DNA of 63,384 nt from assembly GCA_025996865.1 (NCBI GenBank), contig BNTV01000014.1, forward strand, positions 1-63,384. Reading direction: 5' to 3'. Positions 24,752-33,103 of this stretch are shown piece by piece (the first letter of the stretch is position 1; every line of letters starts with the position of its first letter). Under the pieces are notes generated by a model. It was given only the letters and a program-made list of their open reading frames with translations. It searched no databases and was not told the origin of the DNA. Source of the stretch: Bacteroidia bacterium (GTDB lineage: Bacteria > Bacteroidota > Bacteroidia > Bacteroidales > Azobacteroidaceae). The translations under genes and the position numbers were made by a program.

Positions 24752-25567
24752 ATGGTTGCCAAAAAAATTTTGTTTATAACAACAGAGATATCACCCTATC
24801 TTGCAGATACGGAGATGTCTATAATTGCGAGAAATCTTCCACAAGGAATTCATGACAGGGGAAAGGAAATCCGGACATTTATGCCGAAATTCGGCACGAT
24901 CAATGAACGTCGTAATCAATTGCACGAGGTAATCAGGCTTTCGGGGATGAATCTGATTATAGATGAAACCGACCATCCCCTGATTATTAAAGTGGCTTCC
25001 ATACAGGCGGCAAGAATGCAAATTTATTTTATCGACAACGAAGATTTTTTCCAACGCAAATATCTTCTTCACGATGAGAAAGGGGAAGAATTTGAGGATA
25101 ATGACGAGCGCAGTATTTTTTATGCACGCGGCGTTATGGAAACCGTTAGAAAATTGAGATGGATTCCCGATTTGATTCATTGTCACGGATGGATGACGGC
25201 TTTAGCTCCGCTGTATATTAAGAAACATTATAAGGGCGACCCGTGTTTTAAAAATGCGAAAGTTGTCTATTCCTTATATGAAGATGACTTTAAACAACCT
25301 TTCCGTGAGAACTTTGCCAAAAAAGTAAAAATCGAAGGAGTCACTCAAAACGACCTCAAAATAATCAAAGAAAAAGCCGATTTTATTTCATTGAGTAAGT
25401 TGGCGATGGATTTTTCCGACGGAATTATTGCAGGAGGCCCCAACGTGAATCCGGCGCTCATTGAGTATGCCGCGCAAAAGGAAAATGCGCGTTTTCTTCC
25501 TTATCAACCGGAAGATGCTTATATTGGCGCTTTTGATAATTTTTACGATCAACTGCTTTTTAAATAA
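24752..25567 (+). CDS. Starch/glycogen synthase-like half protein (GT5 N-terminal domain)
   Basis: A 271-residue protein starting MVAKKILFITTEISPYL, the first strand of a GT5 glycogen/starch synthase, with DLIHCHGWMTALAPLYIK near residues 140-158 (the conserved HCHGW segment) and KVVYSLYEDDF. It lacks the whole C-terminal nucleotide-binding lobe (no KxGG or XAESFG-type motifs), and the usual N-terminal KTGGL is replaced by LADTEMS. Such stand-alone halves are widespread in Bacteroidales next to DUF4270 genes, so this is a conserved protein and not a local truncation. It can hardly be a normal synthase; the role is unknown. Confidence 0.85.
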   Translation: MVAKKILFITTEISPYLADTEMSIIARNLPQGIHDRGKEIRTFMPKFGTINERRNQLHEVIRLSGMNLIIDETDHPLIIKVASIQAARMQIYFIDNEDFFQRKYLLHDEKGEEFEDNDERSIFYARGVMETVRKLRWIPDLIHCHGWMTALAPLYIKKHYKGDPCFKNAKVVYSLYEDDFKQPFRENFAKKVKIEGVTQNDLKIIKEKADFISLSKLAMDFSDGIIAGGPNVNPALIEYAAQKENARFLPYQPEDAYIGAFDNFYDQLLFK

Positions 25568-25602
25568 ATAAAATATACAATTTGTAATCACAGCATTTAC
25601 GT

Positions 25603-26988
25603 ATGAAAACAAAATTATTTTTTCTGAGTTTTTTGGCCGTCTTTATTTATTTTTCCTGTGAAGATTCGACGATATCGGAAATCGGAACCAGCACAATGCC
25701 GGACGAAGATAAAATTGAAGTTTATGACAGTATAATATCCATTACTTTAAAAACAATTCAAACAGATTCCATTTACGCAAAAACGATTAGCGGCGCTGTG
25801 GGTGAATACTATGATCCGACTTTCGGTACGCTCAATGCCGGTTTTGCCTGTCAGTTTTATCCTTCGATCGGTTTTCAGAATCTCGACAATTTGGTTGACG
25901 GTAAAATCGACTCCGTATATCTGGATATTTATTATACTTACATGGGTGACTCTCTGGCGCCGATGGAATTAACGGTTTATCCGATTAATAAACCCTTGGA
26001 AAAAAATTATTATACCAATGTGAATCCCGATGAATTTGCGGATATGGCGCATCCGGTTGTCCGGTCTGCCTATACAACTCAAAAGTGGAATTTTACCGGT
26101 TACAATTACGGTATGCTTTCGGTTTTGATGCCGGCAGAGTGGGGACAAAAATACGTGAACGCGATCCGTAATGATACGACCTTGAATAGCAATAAAGACA
26201 AGTTTATCGCAGAATTTCCGGGATTATACTTAAAAAGCACTTTCGGATCCGGATGTATGCTATTTGTCAATAATACCGCAATAGATGCTTATACACAGGT
26301 AGTTATTCAATATCGAACCAAAGAACAGGGACAATCTTACCTTGGCGGAGACAGTATTCGGAAAAGATATGCTTACTGGGCGGTTACCAAAGAAGTTATT
26401 CAAATCAATTCCTACAAAAATACCAATATAGATTATTTGTTCCGGAACGATTCGACAACATACATCAAATCGCCGGCGGGAGTATTCACCGAAGTGACCA
26501 TTCCAATTCCTGAAATCATACAAAAAATCGGGAAAAGACAATTCAGCAGTGTAAAACTTTCCTTAAGCGCCTATCCCAGAAACGAATGGAATTACAGTTT
26601 GAATTTTCCGGGATTGGGAGGATATCAAGCGGTATCTTCAGGTATTGCATACAACTTATTGTTGATTCCACCCGATTCAACGAAGAATTTCTTTGAACAG
26701 CAACGGGTTGCCAATAATGTAACGTCATATATGACTACGTTTGCATCTACCGGTTATGCGTATAATTTCAACAATATTTCCAATTTAATCCGGTATGCCA
26801 TAGATCATAAACCCGATGAAGATTTAAAGTTGTGGCTTATTCCGGTACAAAGCAATTATACGTATAGCAGTCAGACGGGTTATCTGGATTATACTACTTC
26901 ATACGATCTTTATCCTTCGGGAGTTGCGCTTAAAAGCAATAATCAGAAAATCCGCATTATTGCTTCGGATTTGCTAATCAATAAGTGA
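25603..26988 (+). CDS. DUF4270 domain lipoprotein
   Basis: A 461-residue lipoprotein (MKTKLFFLSFLAVFIYFSCED, lipobox cysteine at residue 19). The mature part starts with the DUF4270 pattern STISEIGTSTMPDEDKIEVYDSIISITLKTIQTDSI and continues as a strand-rich outer-membrane-associated domain with GEYYDPTFGTLNAGFACQFYPS. The family is typical of Bacteroidota and often adjacent to the starch-synthase-like gene upstream, as here. Function unknown; export to the cell surface is likely. Its stop codon overlaps the GTG start of rpoN. Confidence 0.88.
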   Translation: MKTKLFFLSFLAVFIYFSCEDSTISEIGTSTMPDEDKIEVYDSIISITLKTIQTDSIYAKTISGAVGEYYDPTFGTLNAGFACQFYPSIGFQNLDNLVDGKIDSVYLDIYYTYMGDSLAPMELTVYPINKPLEKNYYTNVNPDEFADMAHPVVRSAYTTQKWNFTGYNYGMLSVLMPAEWGQKYVNAIRNDTTLNSNKDKFIAEFPGLYLKSTFGSGCMLFVNNTAIDAYTQVVIQYRTKEQGQSYLGGDSIRKRYAYWAVTKEVIQINSYKNTNIDYLFRNDSTTYIKSPAGVFTEVTIPIPEIIQKIGKRQFSSVKLSLSAYPRNEWNYSLNFPGLGGYQAVSSGIAYNLLLIPPDSTKNFFEQQRVANNVTSYMTTFASTGYAYNFNNISNLIRYAIDHKPDEDLKLWLIPVQSNYTYSSQTGYLDYTTSYDLYPSGVALKSNNQKIRIIASDLLINK

Positions 26989-28463
26989 CCATCAGTCATT
27001 TTGATGAAATGATCAGACAACAGCTTACACAAAAACAACAACAAAAATTATCCCCATTACAAATCCAGCAAATCAAATTGTTGGAACTCACCGGTCTTGA
27101 AATTGAAGACCGGATTAATCAGGAACTGGAAGAGAACCCGGCTTTGGAGGAAGGATATGATTCTCCTTCCGATTCTGATGATGAAAACCTTGATTCTGAG
27201 TTTGATGCGGGAAGCGATACTGCCGAAGACATCGCTTTGGGCGATTATCTGACCGAAGATGATATTCCCGGTTACAAACTGCAACAAACCTATTATTCCG
27301 ATAAAAATACACGGGAAGACATTCCGTATTCCGAAGGCGAATCATTTCAAGAATACCTGTTGAATCAGTTCCGTTTGAAAAACCTTTCGGAAGAACAAAT
27401 CCGGATAGGGGAGTACCTGATTGGAAATATGGACGAGGATGGTTATATCCGCCGAGGCTTGGATGCGATTTCCGATGATCTGGCTTTTCAATACGGATGG
27501 GAAGTTTCCGTACCGGAAATTGAGGCGATTTTGAAAATCGTGCAGCAACTTGAACCCCCGGGAATCGGCGCTGTGCATTTGCAGGATTGTCTTCTGATAC
27601 AACTGAAAAGGAAAGAAAAAACGCCGGTGAGAGAACGGGCAATCCGGATTTTGGAAGACTATTTCGATGCTTTTTCCAAAAAACAATATGATAAAATCGA
27701 AAAAGCCTTGAACATCACCGAAGCGGAATTGAAAAATATTATCAAAGAAATCACTTTGTTGAATCCTCGTCCCGGTAACGTTTGGGAAAGTAATATGGAA
27801 TCGAAAATGGCGCATATTACACCCGATTTTTTTGTGGAAGTCATTAACGGAGAACTGTTTCTAAGTATGCAGGAAAATGTTCCCGAATTGAAGGTTAGCA
27901 AAGAATACGGCGATATGCTCAATCAATATGCGCAATCGAAACGACTACAACACACGCAAGAGCGGAAAGATGCTGCTAATTTTGTCAAACAAAAAATAGA
28001 ATCTGCCAATTGGTTTATCGACGCCATCAAACAAAGGAGTATTACATTGAAAAATACAATGTTGTCCATTATCAAAATTCAGCGAGATTTCTTCCTTACC
28101 GGCGAAGAATCAAATCTTAGACCCATGATACTGAAAGATGTATCGGAGTTGTGCGGCTATGACATTTCCACCGTTTCACGGGTGAGCAACAGCAAATACG
28201 TTCAGACAAATTTTGGTATTTATCCCTTGAAATATTTCTTCTCCGAATCTATGACGAACGACGAAGGCGAAGAAGTTTCAACCCGCGAAATCAAAATGAT
28301 TCTCAAAACCTGTATTGATGAAGAAGACAAATCCAATCCGCTGACCGACGACGCTTTGATGAAAGAACTGAAAAACAGAGGGTACGAAGTGGCGCGGAGA
28401 ACGGTTGCCAAATACAGGGAGCAGTTGAATATGCCGACTTCCCGATTGAGGAAAGAGATTTGA
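26985..28463 (+). CDS. rpoN: RNA polymerase sigma-54 factor RpoN
   Basis: Alternative sigma factor recognising -24/-12 promoters. Region I is the glutamine-rich opening (QQLTQKQQQKLSPLQIQQIKLLELTGLEIEDRI), region II is acidic (residues 55-95), and region III ends with the RpoN box VARRTVAKYREQ near residues 473-485. The frame opens with GTG at 26985 overlapping the previous stop (GTGA); an ATG at 27009 (MIRQQLTQK) is also possible and agrees better with RpoN N-termini. Length 484-492 is normal. No bacterial enhancer-binding protein is encoded in the window. Confidence 0.95.
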   Translation: MTISHFDEMIRQQLTQKQQQKLSPLQIQQIKLLELTGLEIEDRINQELEENPALEEGYDSPSDSDDENLDSEFDAGSDTAEDIALGDYLTEDDIPGYKLQQTYYSDKNTREDIPYSEGESFQEYLLNQFRLKNLSEEQIRIGEYLIGNMDEDGYIRRGLDAISDDLAFQYGWEVSVPEIEAILKIVQQLEPPGIGAVHLQDCLLIQLKRKEKTPVRERAIRILEDYFDAFSKKQYDKIEKALNITEAELKNIIKEITLLNPRPGNVWESNMESKMAHITPDFFVEVINGELFLSMQENVPELKVSKEYGDMLNQYAQSKRLQHTQERKDAANFVKQKIESANWFIDAIKQRSITLKNTMLSIIKIQRDFFLTGEESNLRPMILKDVSELCGYDISTVSRVSNSKYVQTNFGIYPLKYFFSESMTNDEGEEVSTREIKMILKTCIDEEDKSNPLTDDALMKELKNRGYEVARRTVAKYREQLNMPTSRLRKEI

Positions 28464-28464
28464 A

Positions 28465-29613
28465 TCAAATATTTTCCTTTCGTTTGCCCGAAAACAAGAT
28501 GTATTGCCGGTATTCGCAGTCCAAGGCGCCATTGATTAGCTTCATTCTGGAAGCCGGTTTGAGTCCGATTTTATCAAACCCTTCCGGATTGGAGGAAATA
28601 ATCCATGCTTCATAACCGGGGAAAACGTGCTTCAACCGTTCGCCGATTATAGCATAAAGATTCATCAAATCGTTTGGCCTGAGTCGTTCACCGTAAGGTG
28701 GATTGGTGATCAAAATCCCCGTTCCGGGATTTTCCTGCATTTCCTGAAACGGTAAAACTTTGAGTTCGATGTATTTGGACAGGCCTGCATTTTTCACATT
28801 CTTCGCGGCGGCGGCTATTGCTTTTGGGGAAATATCCGAACCCAAACATTTGTAGGTGAAATTTTTCTCCTGACTGTCGTCGGTACTGACTTTTTCAAAT
28901 AATTCGGCGTCGAAATCATCCCATTTTTCAAAAGCGTATTTGTCGCGGAAAACCCCCGGAGCAATATTCATCGCAATTAAAGCCGCTTCAATCAGCAAGG
29001 TGCCTGAACCGCACATCGGATCAACAAAATGACTTTCACCTTTCCAACCGGTTTTCAGTATCATGCCTGCCGCAAGCACTTCATTCAAAGGCGCTTCGGT
29101 TTCTTCGATGCGATAACCTCTTTTGTGCAGGGATTCGCCCGAACTGTCGAAAGAAAGCGTACATTCGTTGTGCGAAATATGCAGATGTAACTGTATATCA
29201 GGATTATTTATGCGTATGGACGGGCGATGGAGATTTTTTTCGGCAAAAGAATCGACGATGGCATCTTTAACGCGGTAAGTCACAAATTTAGAATGAGTAA
29301 AAGTTTCGGAATAGACGACGGCATCAATGGCAAACGTTTTTTCCGGAGGCAGGTATTGCAGCCAATCTATCTGTTTGATTTGCTCGTAAACTTCATCCGG
29401 ATTGTTCGCCCGGAAGCGGGTAATGGGTTTCAAAATTTTGAGCGCTGTCCGGCAACAGAAATTGGCTTTGTACATCAACTCTTTGTCTCCCTCAAAGTTT
29501 ACCACTCTCCGGCCAATCTGTACTCCGTTGGCGCCTAAGCCGATTAATTCTTCCGCCAAGATTTCTTCAAGACCGTACAAGGTCTTCGCTACCATTTCAA
29601 ACGACTGTATCAT
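28465..29613 (-). CDS. THUMP-domain rRNA methyltransferase (RlmL/YpsC-like)
   Basis: A 382-residue RNA methyltransferase. The N-terminal ferredoxin-like and THUMP parts (MIQSFEMVAKTLYGLEEILAEEL...) bind RNA. The Rossmann core has FVDPMCGSGTLLIEAALIA near residues 196-214 (SAM-binding), LGSDISPKAIAAAAKN near 258-275, and the catalytic NPPYGERL at about 302. It corresponds to the N-terminal half of E. coli RlmL (23S G2445 N2-methylation). It lacks the RlmK half, as usual outside gammaproteobacteria. It converges on rpoN with one base between stop codons. Confidence 0.9.
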   Translation of the reverse strand: MIQSFEMVAKTLYGLEEILAEELIGLGANGVQIGRRVVNFEGDKELMYKANFCCRTALKILKPITRFRANNPDEVYEQIKQIDWLQYLPPEKTFAIDAVVYSETFTHSKFVTYRVKDAIVDSFAEKNLHRPSIRINNPDIQLHLHISHNECTLSFDSSGESLHKRGYRIEETEAPLNEVLAAGMILKTGWKGESHFVDPMCGSGTLLIEAALIAMNIAPGVFRDKYAFEKWDDFDAELFEKVSTDDSQEKNFTYKCLGSDISPKAIAAAAKNVKNAGLSKYIELKVLPFQEMQENPGTGILITNPPYGERLRPNDLMNLYAIIGERLKHVFPGYEAWIISSNPEGFDKIGLKPASRMKLINGALDCEYRQYILFSGKRKENI

Positions 29614-29643
29614 GTGATTAATTTGTTTTTTTATGCACCCGTT

Positions 29644-30414
29644 TCATTGGATGTAAGTTCCTTTTCCTGTGTTCATTTCGGCGGCGGAAGTGATGATTAT
29701 TTCCCGTACGCCGGACGCAAGGGCGCGGAAAGCATTATCCAATTTCGGAATCATTCCGCCTTTGATGATTCCTTCTTCTTTATATTGTTGGTATAATTCG
29801 AGGTTGAGGTTCTGAATCACACTGTTTTCATCGTTTTCATCCATCAATACGCCTTTTTTCTCGAAACAATAAATCAGGCGTACATTGAAATTGTAAGCGA
29901 GCGCCCTGGCTGTTTCTGCAGCAATTGTATCGGCATTGGTATTCAACAGATTACCCTCGCCATCATGAGTTAATGGAGCCAAAACCGGCGTATAACTCTG
30001 GTTGAGCAATTCGGATAAAACTTTGTAATTCACATCTTTAATATCTCCGACAAAACCATAGTCAATATCTGTCACCGGCCTTTTCAGAGAAAGGATGAGG
30101 TTCATGTCTGCGCCGGTCAGGCCGATTGCATCCACCCGCAAAGCTTGTAGTTGAGCCACAATTGTTTTGTTCACTAATCCGGCGTAAACCATGGTCGCGA
30201 TTTTCAATGTTTCTTCATCGGTAATCCGTCGGCCATTCACCATTTTGCTTTCAACGCCTAATTTTTCCGCCAATTCGGTTGCCGTTCGTCCGCCGCCGTG
30301 TATCAACACTTTATAACCTGCTATCAAGGAAAAATCTTTCAACAGAGCCTTTAACGCATCCGGCTCCTCAATAACTTTTCCACCTACTTTTACGATTGTT
30401 AATTGAAAATTCAT
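29644..30414 (-). CDS. argB: Acetylglutamate kinase (N-acylglutamate kinase)
   Basis: A 256-residue amino-acid kinase of arginine biosynthesis. Signatures: VKVGGKVI at residues 8-15, VLIHGGGRTATELAEKLG at 36-53, the glutamate-binding NGRRITDEETL, GLTGADMNLI, and the C-terminal IIKGGMIPKLDNAFRAL. In several Bacteroidota the pathway uses N-succinyl rather than N-acetyl intermediates and the carbamoyltransferase reflects this; I cannot tell from this gene alone which is used. No other arg gene is adjacent. Confidence 0.92.
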   Translation of the reverse strand: MNFQLTIVKVGGKVIEEPDALKALLKDFSLIAGYKVLIHGGGRTATELAEKLGVESKMVNGRRITDEETLKIATMVYAGLVNKTIVAQLQALRVDAIGLTGADMNLILSLKRPVTDIDYGFVGDIKDVNYKVLSELLNQSYTPVLAPLTHDGEGNLLNTNADTIAAETARALAYNFNVRLIYCFEKKGVLMDENDENSVIQNLNLELYQQYKEEGIIKGGMIPKLDNAFRALASGVREIIITSAAEMNTGKGTYIQ

Positions 30415-30432
30415 TGTGTTATATTGTTTTAC

Positions 30433-31032
30433 TCAAAACTCTTTCAAATATTTATACAATAATCTTACCGGCAAGCCCATTACATTGTAAAACGAACCTT
30501 CCAAATGTTCAACGCCTGCATAGCCGATCCATTCCTGAACGCCATACGCTCCTGCTTTGTCAAAAGGTTTGTATTTGCTTACGTAGTAGTCGATTTCAGC
30601 TTCGGACAAGACGGCAAACCCGACTTTGGAAACGGCAAAAAATGATTTTTGTTTCTGTCGGGTTGTGAGACAAACCCCGGTGAACACTTCGTGGGTCCGG
30701 CCGGAAAGTTGTTGCAACATGTATTTTGCTTCCGTTTCATTTTCCGGTTTACCGTAAACTTTACCGTCTAACCAAACAATGGTATCTGCTGTAATTAAAA
30801 GCGTATTGTCCTGCATCAGAGTCCTGTAAGCATCCGCTTTCAGTTTTGCGAGATAAAGTGGAATTTCTTCCTTCTGCAAAGTATCGGGATAAAATTCTTC
30901 AATGTCGGGCAAGGTCTTTATTTCAAAAGAGATATCCAAACCCGACATTAATTCTTTCCGCCTTGGGGAATTAGATGCTAAAATAATCTGATATTCAGCT
31001 ATATTTTCAAGCATATTTTTTTTGTTTACCAT
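30433..31032 (-). CDS. maf: Maf family nucleotide pyrophosphatase
   Basis: A 199-residue house-cleaning pyrophosphatase. Hallmarks: [14 protein letters not shown] (residues 17-30), [39 protein letters not shown] (about 69-107), and [14 protein letters not shown] (150-165). YhdE-like Maf proteins hydrolyse dTTP/UTP; the SPRRKELM variant fits that subgroup. A start at 31014 (MLENIAEYQ) would be the more typical length. It overlaps the KdsC-like gene by 7 bases. Confidence 0.93.
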   Translation of the reverse strand: MVNKKNMLENIAEYQIILASNSPRRKELMSGLDISFEIKTLPDIEEFYPDTLQKEEIPLYLAKLKADAYRTLMQDNTLLITADTIVWLDGKVYGKPENETEAKYMLQQLSGRTHEVFTGVCLTTRQKQKSFFAVSKVGFAVLSEAEIDYYVSKYKPFDKAGAYGVQEWIGYAGVEHLEGSFYNVMGLPVRLLYKYLKEF

Positions 31033-31544
31033 CCGAAAGCTTCGTCGTCCTGCATCCAGATTCCGTGGACTTTCAATACCTGTTCAATAATATCGCGTCC
31101 TACGCCTTTGCCGCCTTCTTTCGGCGAAATATACAGGGCAATTGCTTTGATTTCGGGAACAGCATCGACCGGACAAGCCGGCAACCCCACTGTTTTCATG
31201 ATTTCGTAATCGGGAATATCGTCGCCGACATAACAGATTTCTTCCGGTTTCAAGCCGGTTTTTTTCATGAAATCGTGAAGCATTTGAATCTTATCCTTCG
31301 CTCTCAGATAAATGTGTTGAAAACCTAATTTCTCAAAACGAATCCTGACGGCTTCCGAATCGCCTCCTGTAATGATTCCCAACTGAAAACCTTTTTTGAC
31401 AGCCAGTTGCATCGCATAACCGTCTTTGGTATTTACGATCCGCATCGGTTCGCCGCTGGGATGCAAGGGAATGGATTCGGGCGACAAAACGCCATCGACA
31501 TCAAAGACAAACGCTTTTATTTTCAACAAATCATAATTAATCAT
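31026..31544 (-). CDS. KdsC-like HAD phosphatase
   Basis: A 172-residue C0-type HAD hydrolase of the KdsC family, which removes phosphate from KDO-8-phosphate in lipopolysaccharide core synthesis. It shows the nucleophile motif [10 protein letters not shown] (D15, D17), the second motif GIITGGDS near 55-62, the lysine of RAKDKIQML near 81, and the third motif [13 protein letters not shown] near 100-112 (paired aspartates). The N-terminus [15 protein letters not shown] is KdsC-like. It overlaps both neighbours (maf and galK) by a few bases, so the three are translationally coupled. Confidence 0.88.
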   Translation of the reverse strand: MINYDLLKIKAFVFDVDGVLSPESIPLHPSGEPMRIVNTKDGYAMQLAVKKGFQLGIITGGDSEAVRIRFEKLGFQHIYLRAKDKIQMLHDFMKKTGLKPEEICYVGDDIPDYEIMKTVGLPACPVDAVPEIKAIALYISPKEGGKGVGRDIIEQVLKVHGIWMQDDEAFGW

Positions 31545-32689
31545 AGCTTCCGGGCGCCGTCACCAATTACAACATCATACACCTTAGGCTTGATATTAAA
31601 TTCTTTTTCGTAAGCTTCGGTTGCTCCTTTGATAAATTCTTCAACTTTATTATCTTTTACCAAATTGATGGTGCATCCGCCGAATCCGCCGCCCATTACG
31701 CGCGAACCGGTTACGCCGTATTTTTGGGCTTGTTCGTTCAGAAAATCCAATTCCGGACAACTTACCGAATATTTTTTGCTTAACCCTTCATGCGTTTCGT
31801 ACATTTTCTGGCCGACGGTTTCGTAATCGTCTTTTTGCAGGGCTTCGCAAGTGTCGAGCAAGCGTTGGATTTCTTCGATTACAAATTCCGAACGGGTATA
31901 ATCCGTTTCATCCACTTTGCCCTTCACTGCTTTTAACTGGTCGAGCGTGGCATCGCGAAGCAATTTCACTTCGGGATGATTTTTGGCAATTTCGGCGACT
32001 ACTCTTTCGCAGGATTCGCGGCGTTTGTTGTATTCTCCGCCGACAGCCAGATTGTGTTCCACGCAGGTATTGATTAACACCAATTTGTAACCTTTGGGCG
32101 CAAATGGTACATATTCATATTCCAAAGAACGGCAGTCCAAGCGAAGCAAAGAACCTGCTTTTCCCAGGCAGGAAATGAATTGGTCCATGATTCCGCATTT
32201 CACGCCGACATAATTGTGTTCCGTAGCCTGGCCGATCAAAGCCAGTTCCTGACGGGTAAATCCGAGATTAAACTGATCGTTTAAAGCAAATCCCACAGCG
32301 CTTTCCAAGGCTGCCGATGAAGACACTCCCGCTCCCAGAGGCACATCACCTGAAATAACGATATCGAAACCCGGTATTTCCCGGCCTTTTTTATTCATTT
32401 CGCGGCAAACGCCGAAAATAAATTTTGCCCAGCCTTTTTCCGGTTTATCTTCTTCTTTCAGGCCGAATTCTGCCGATTCGTTCAAATCCAAGGCGAAAGC
32501 TTTTACTTTATTCAAACCGTTGGGTTTAATTTCGCAATACATGGCTTTATCTATGGCGCCGGGGAGTACAAATCCTCCGTTATAATCGGTGTGTTCGCCG
32601 ATAAGGTTAATTCTTCCGGGAGAAGTATATAAAACGCCGCCCTCTCCGAATAAACTACTGAATTTTTCTTGAATTTTTGTTGTATCCAT
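31541..32689 (-). CDS. galK: Galactokinase
   Basis: GHMP kinase (382 residues from the start at 32689) that phosphorylates galactose at C1. Motifs: the galactose-binding [15 protein letters not shown] near residues 21-35, ATP-binding [15 protein letters not shown] near 126-140, catalytic aspartate in [12 protein letters not shown], and C-terminal [15 protein letters not shown]. The start at 32689 ([15 protein letters not shown]) is preferred; the longer frame to 32722 adds an AT-rich stretch (MESIFIYKKYI). With galE at 1.3 kb the cell has a Leloir route. The coupling to kdsC and maf is conserved in some Bacteroidales. Confidence 0.95.
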   Translation of the reverse strand: MDTTKIQEKFSSLFGEGGVLYTSPGRINLIGEHTDYNGGFVLPGAIDKAMYCEIKPNGLNKVKAFALDLNESAEFGLKEEDKPEKGWAKFIFGVCREMNKKGREIPGFDIVISGDVPLGAGVSSSAALESAVGFALNDQFNLGFTRQELALIGQATEHNYVGVKCGIMDQFISCLGKAGSLLRLDCRSLEYEYVPFAPKGYKLVLINTCVEHNLAVGGEYNKRRESCERVVAEIAKNHPEVKLLRDATLDQLKAVKGKVDETDYTRSEFVIEEIQRLLDTCEALQKDDYETVGQKMYETHEGLSKKYSVSCPELDFLNEQAQKYGVTGSRVMGGGFGGCTINLVKDNKVEEFIKGATEAYEKEFNIKPKVYDVVIGDGARKL

Positions 32690-32722
32690 GATATATTTTT
32701 TGTAAATGAAAATTGACTCCAA

Positions 32723-33103
32723 AATTACAAAGATTAATCCTAATTATTGCAAAAAAAATGATAAATTTGCTTTTATCTGTTGGATTAGGGTCTTATTTTA
32801 TGCTTTTCCAACAAATACCACAGCGGGGAAAGAATCCGGTCGAACAAAGAGCGGTCGTCGGAACCTGAACTCTTATATCACCCCCTCGTTTTGCATGCTT
32901 TTGGTCGGTCTGAAATAAAGGAGAATATTGTTCCCTAAGTGGTATATCCAACTGCTCCATATATTTGGTTCGCCATTTTTCATATTCGGACAAAAAATTT
33001 TCCCAAAATAAAAATGGGAAACAAAAGAAAAGTGAGTTGTTTTAAACCCGCTAAGAGATATTCAATATTTTCTTTTGTCAAATATGTGTGTGTTTTCATA
33101 AAG
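32723..33103. other. Non-coding gap between galK and the barrel protein
   Basis: About 380 bases. A plus-strand TAAATTTG at 32762-32769 fits the -7 consensus but no good gene follows. A 66-codon minus-strand frame (32793-32993) ends in cysteine-rich residues and resembles nothing I know. Composition changes around 32800-32930 (higher GC), so this may be the scar of a lost insertion. Confidence 0.4.

Noticed and set aside
27342..27815. Minus-strand frame of 157 codons inside rpoN
   Set aside because: A shadow of the strongly supported sigma-54 gene.
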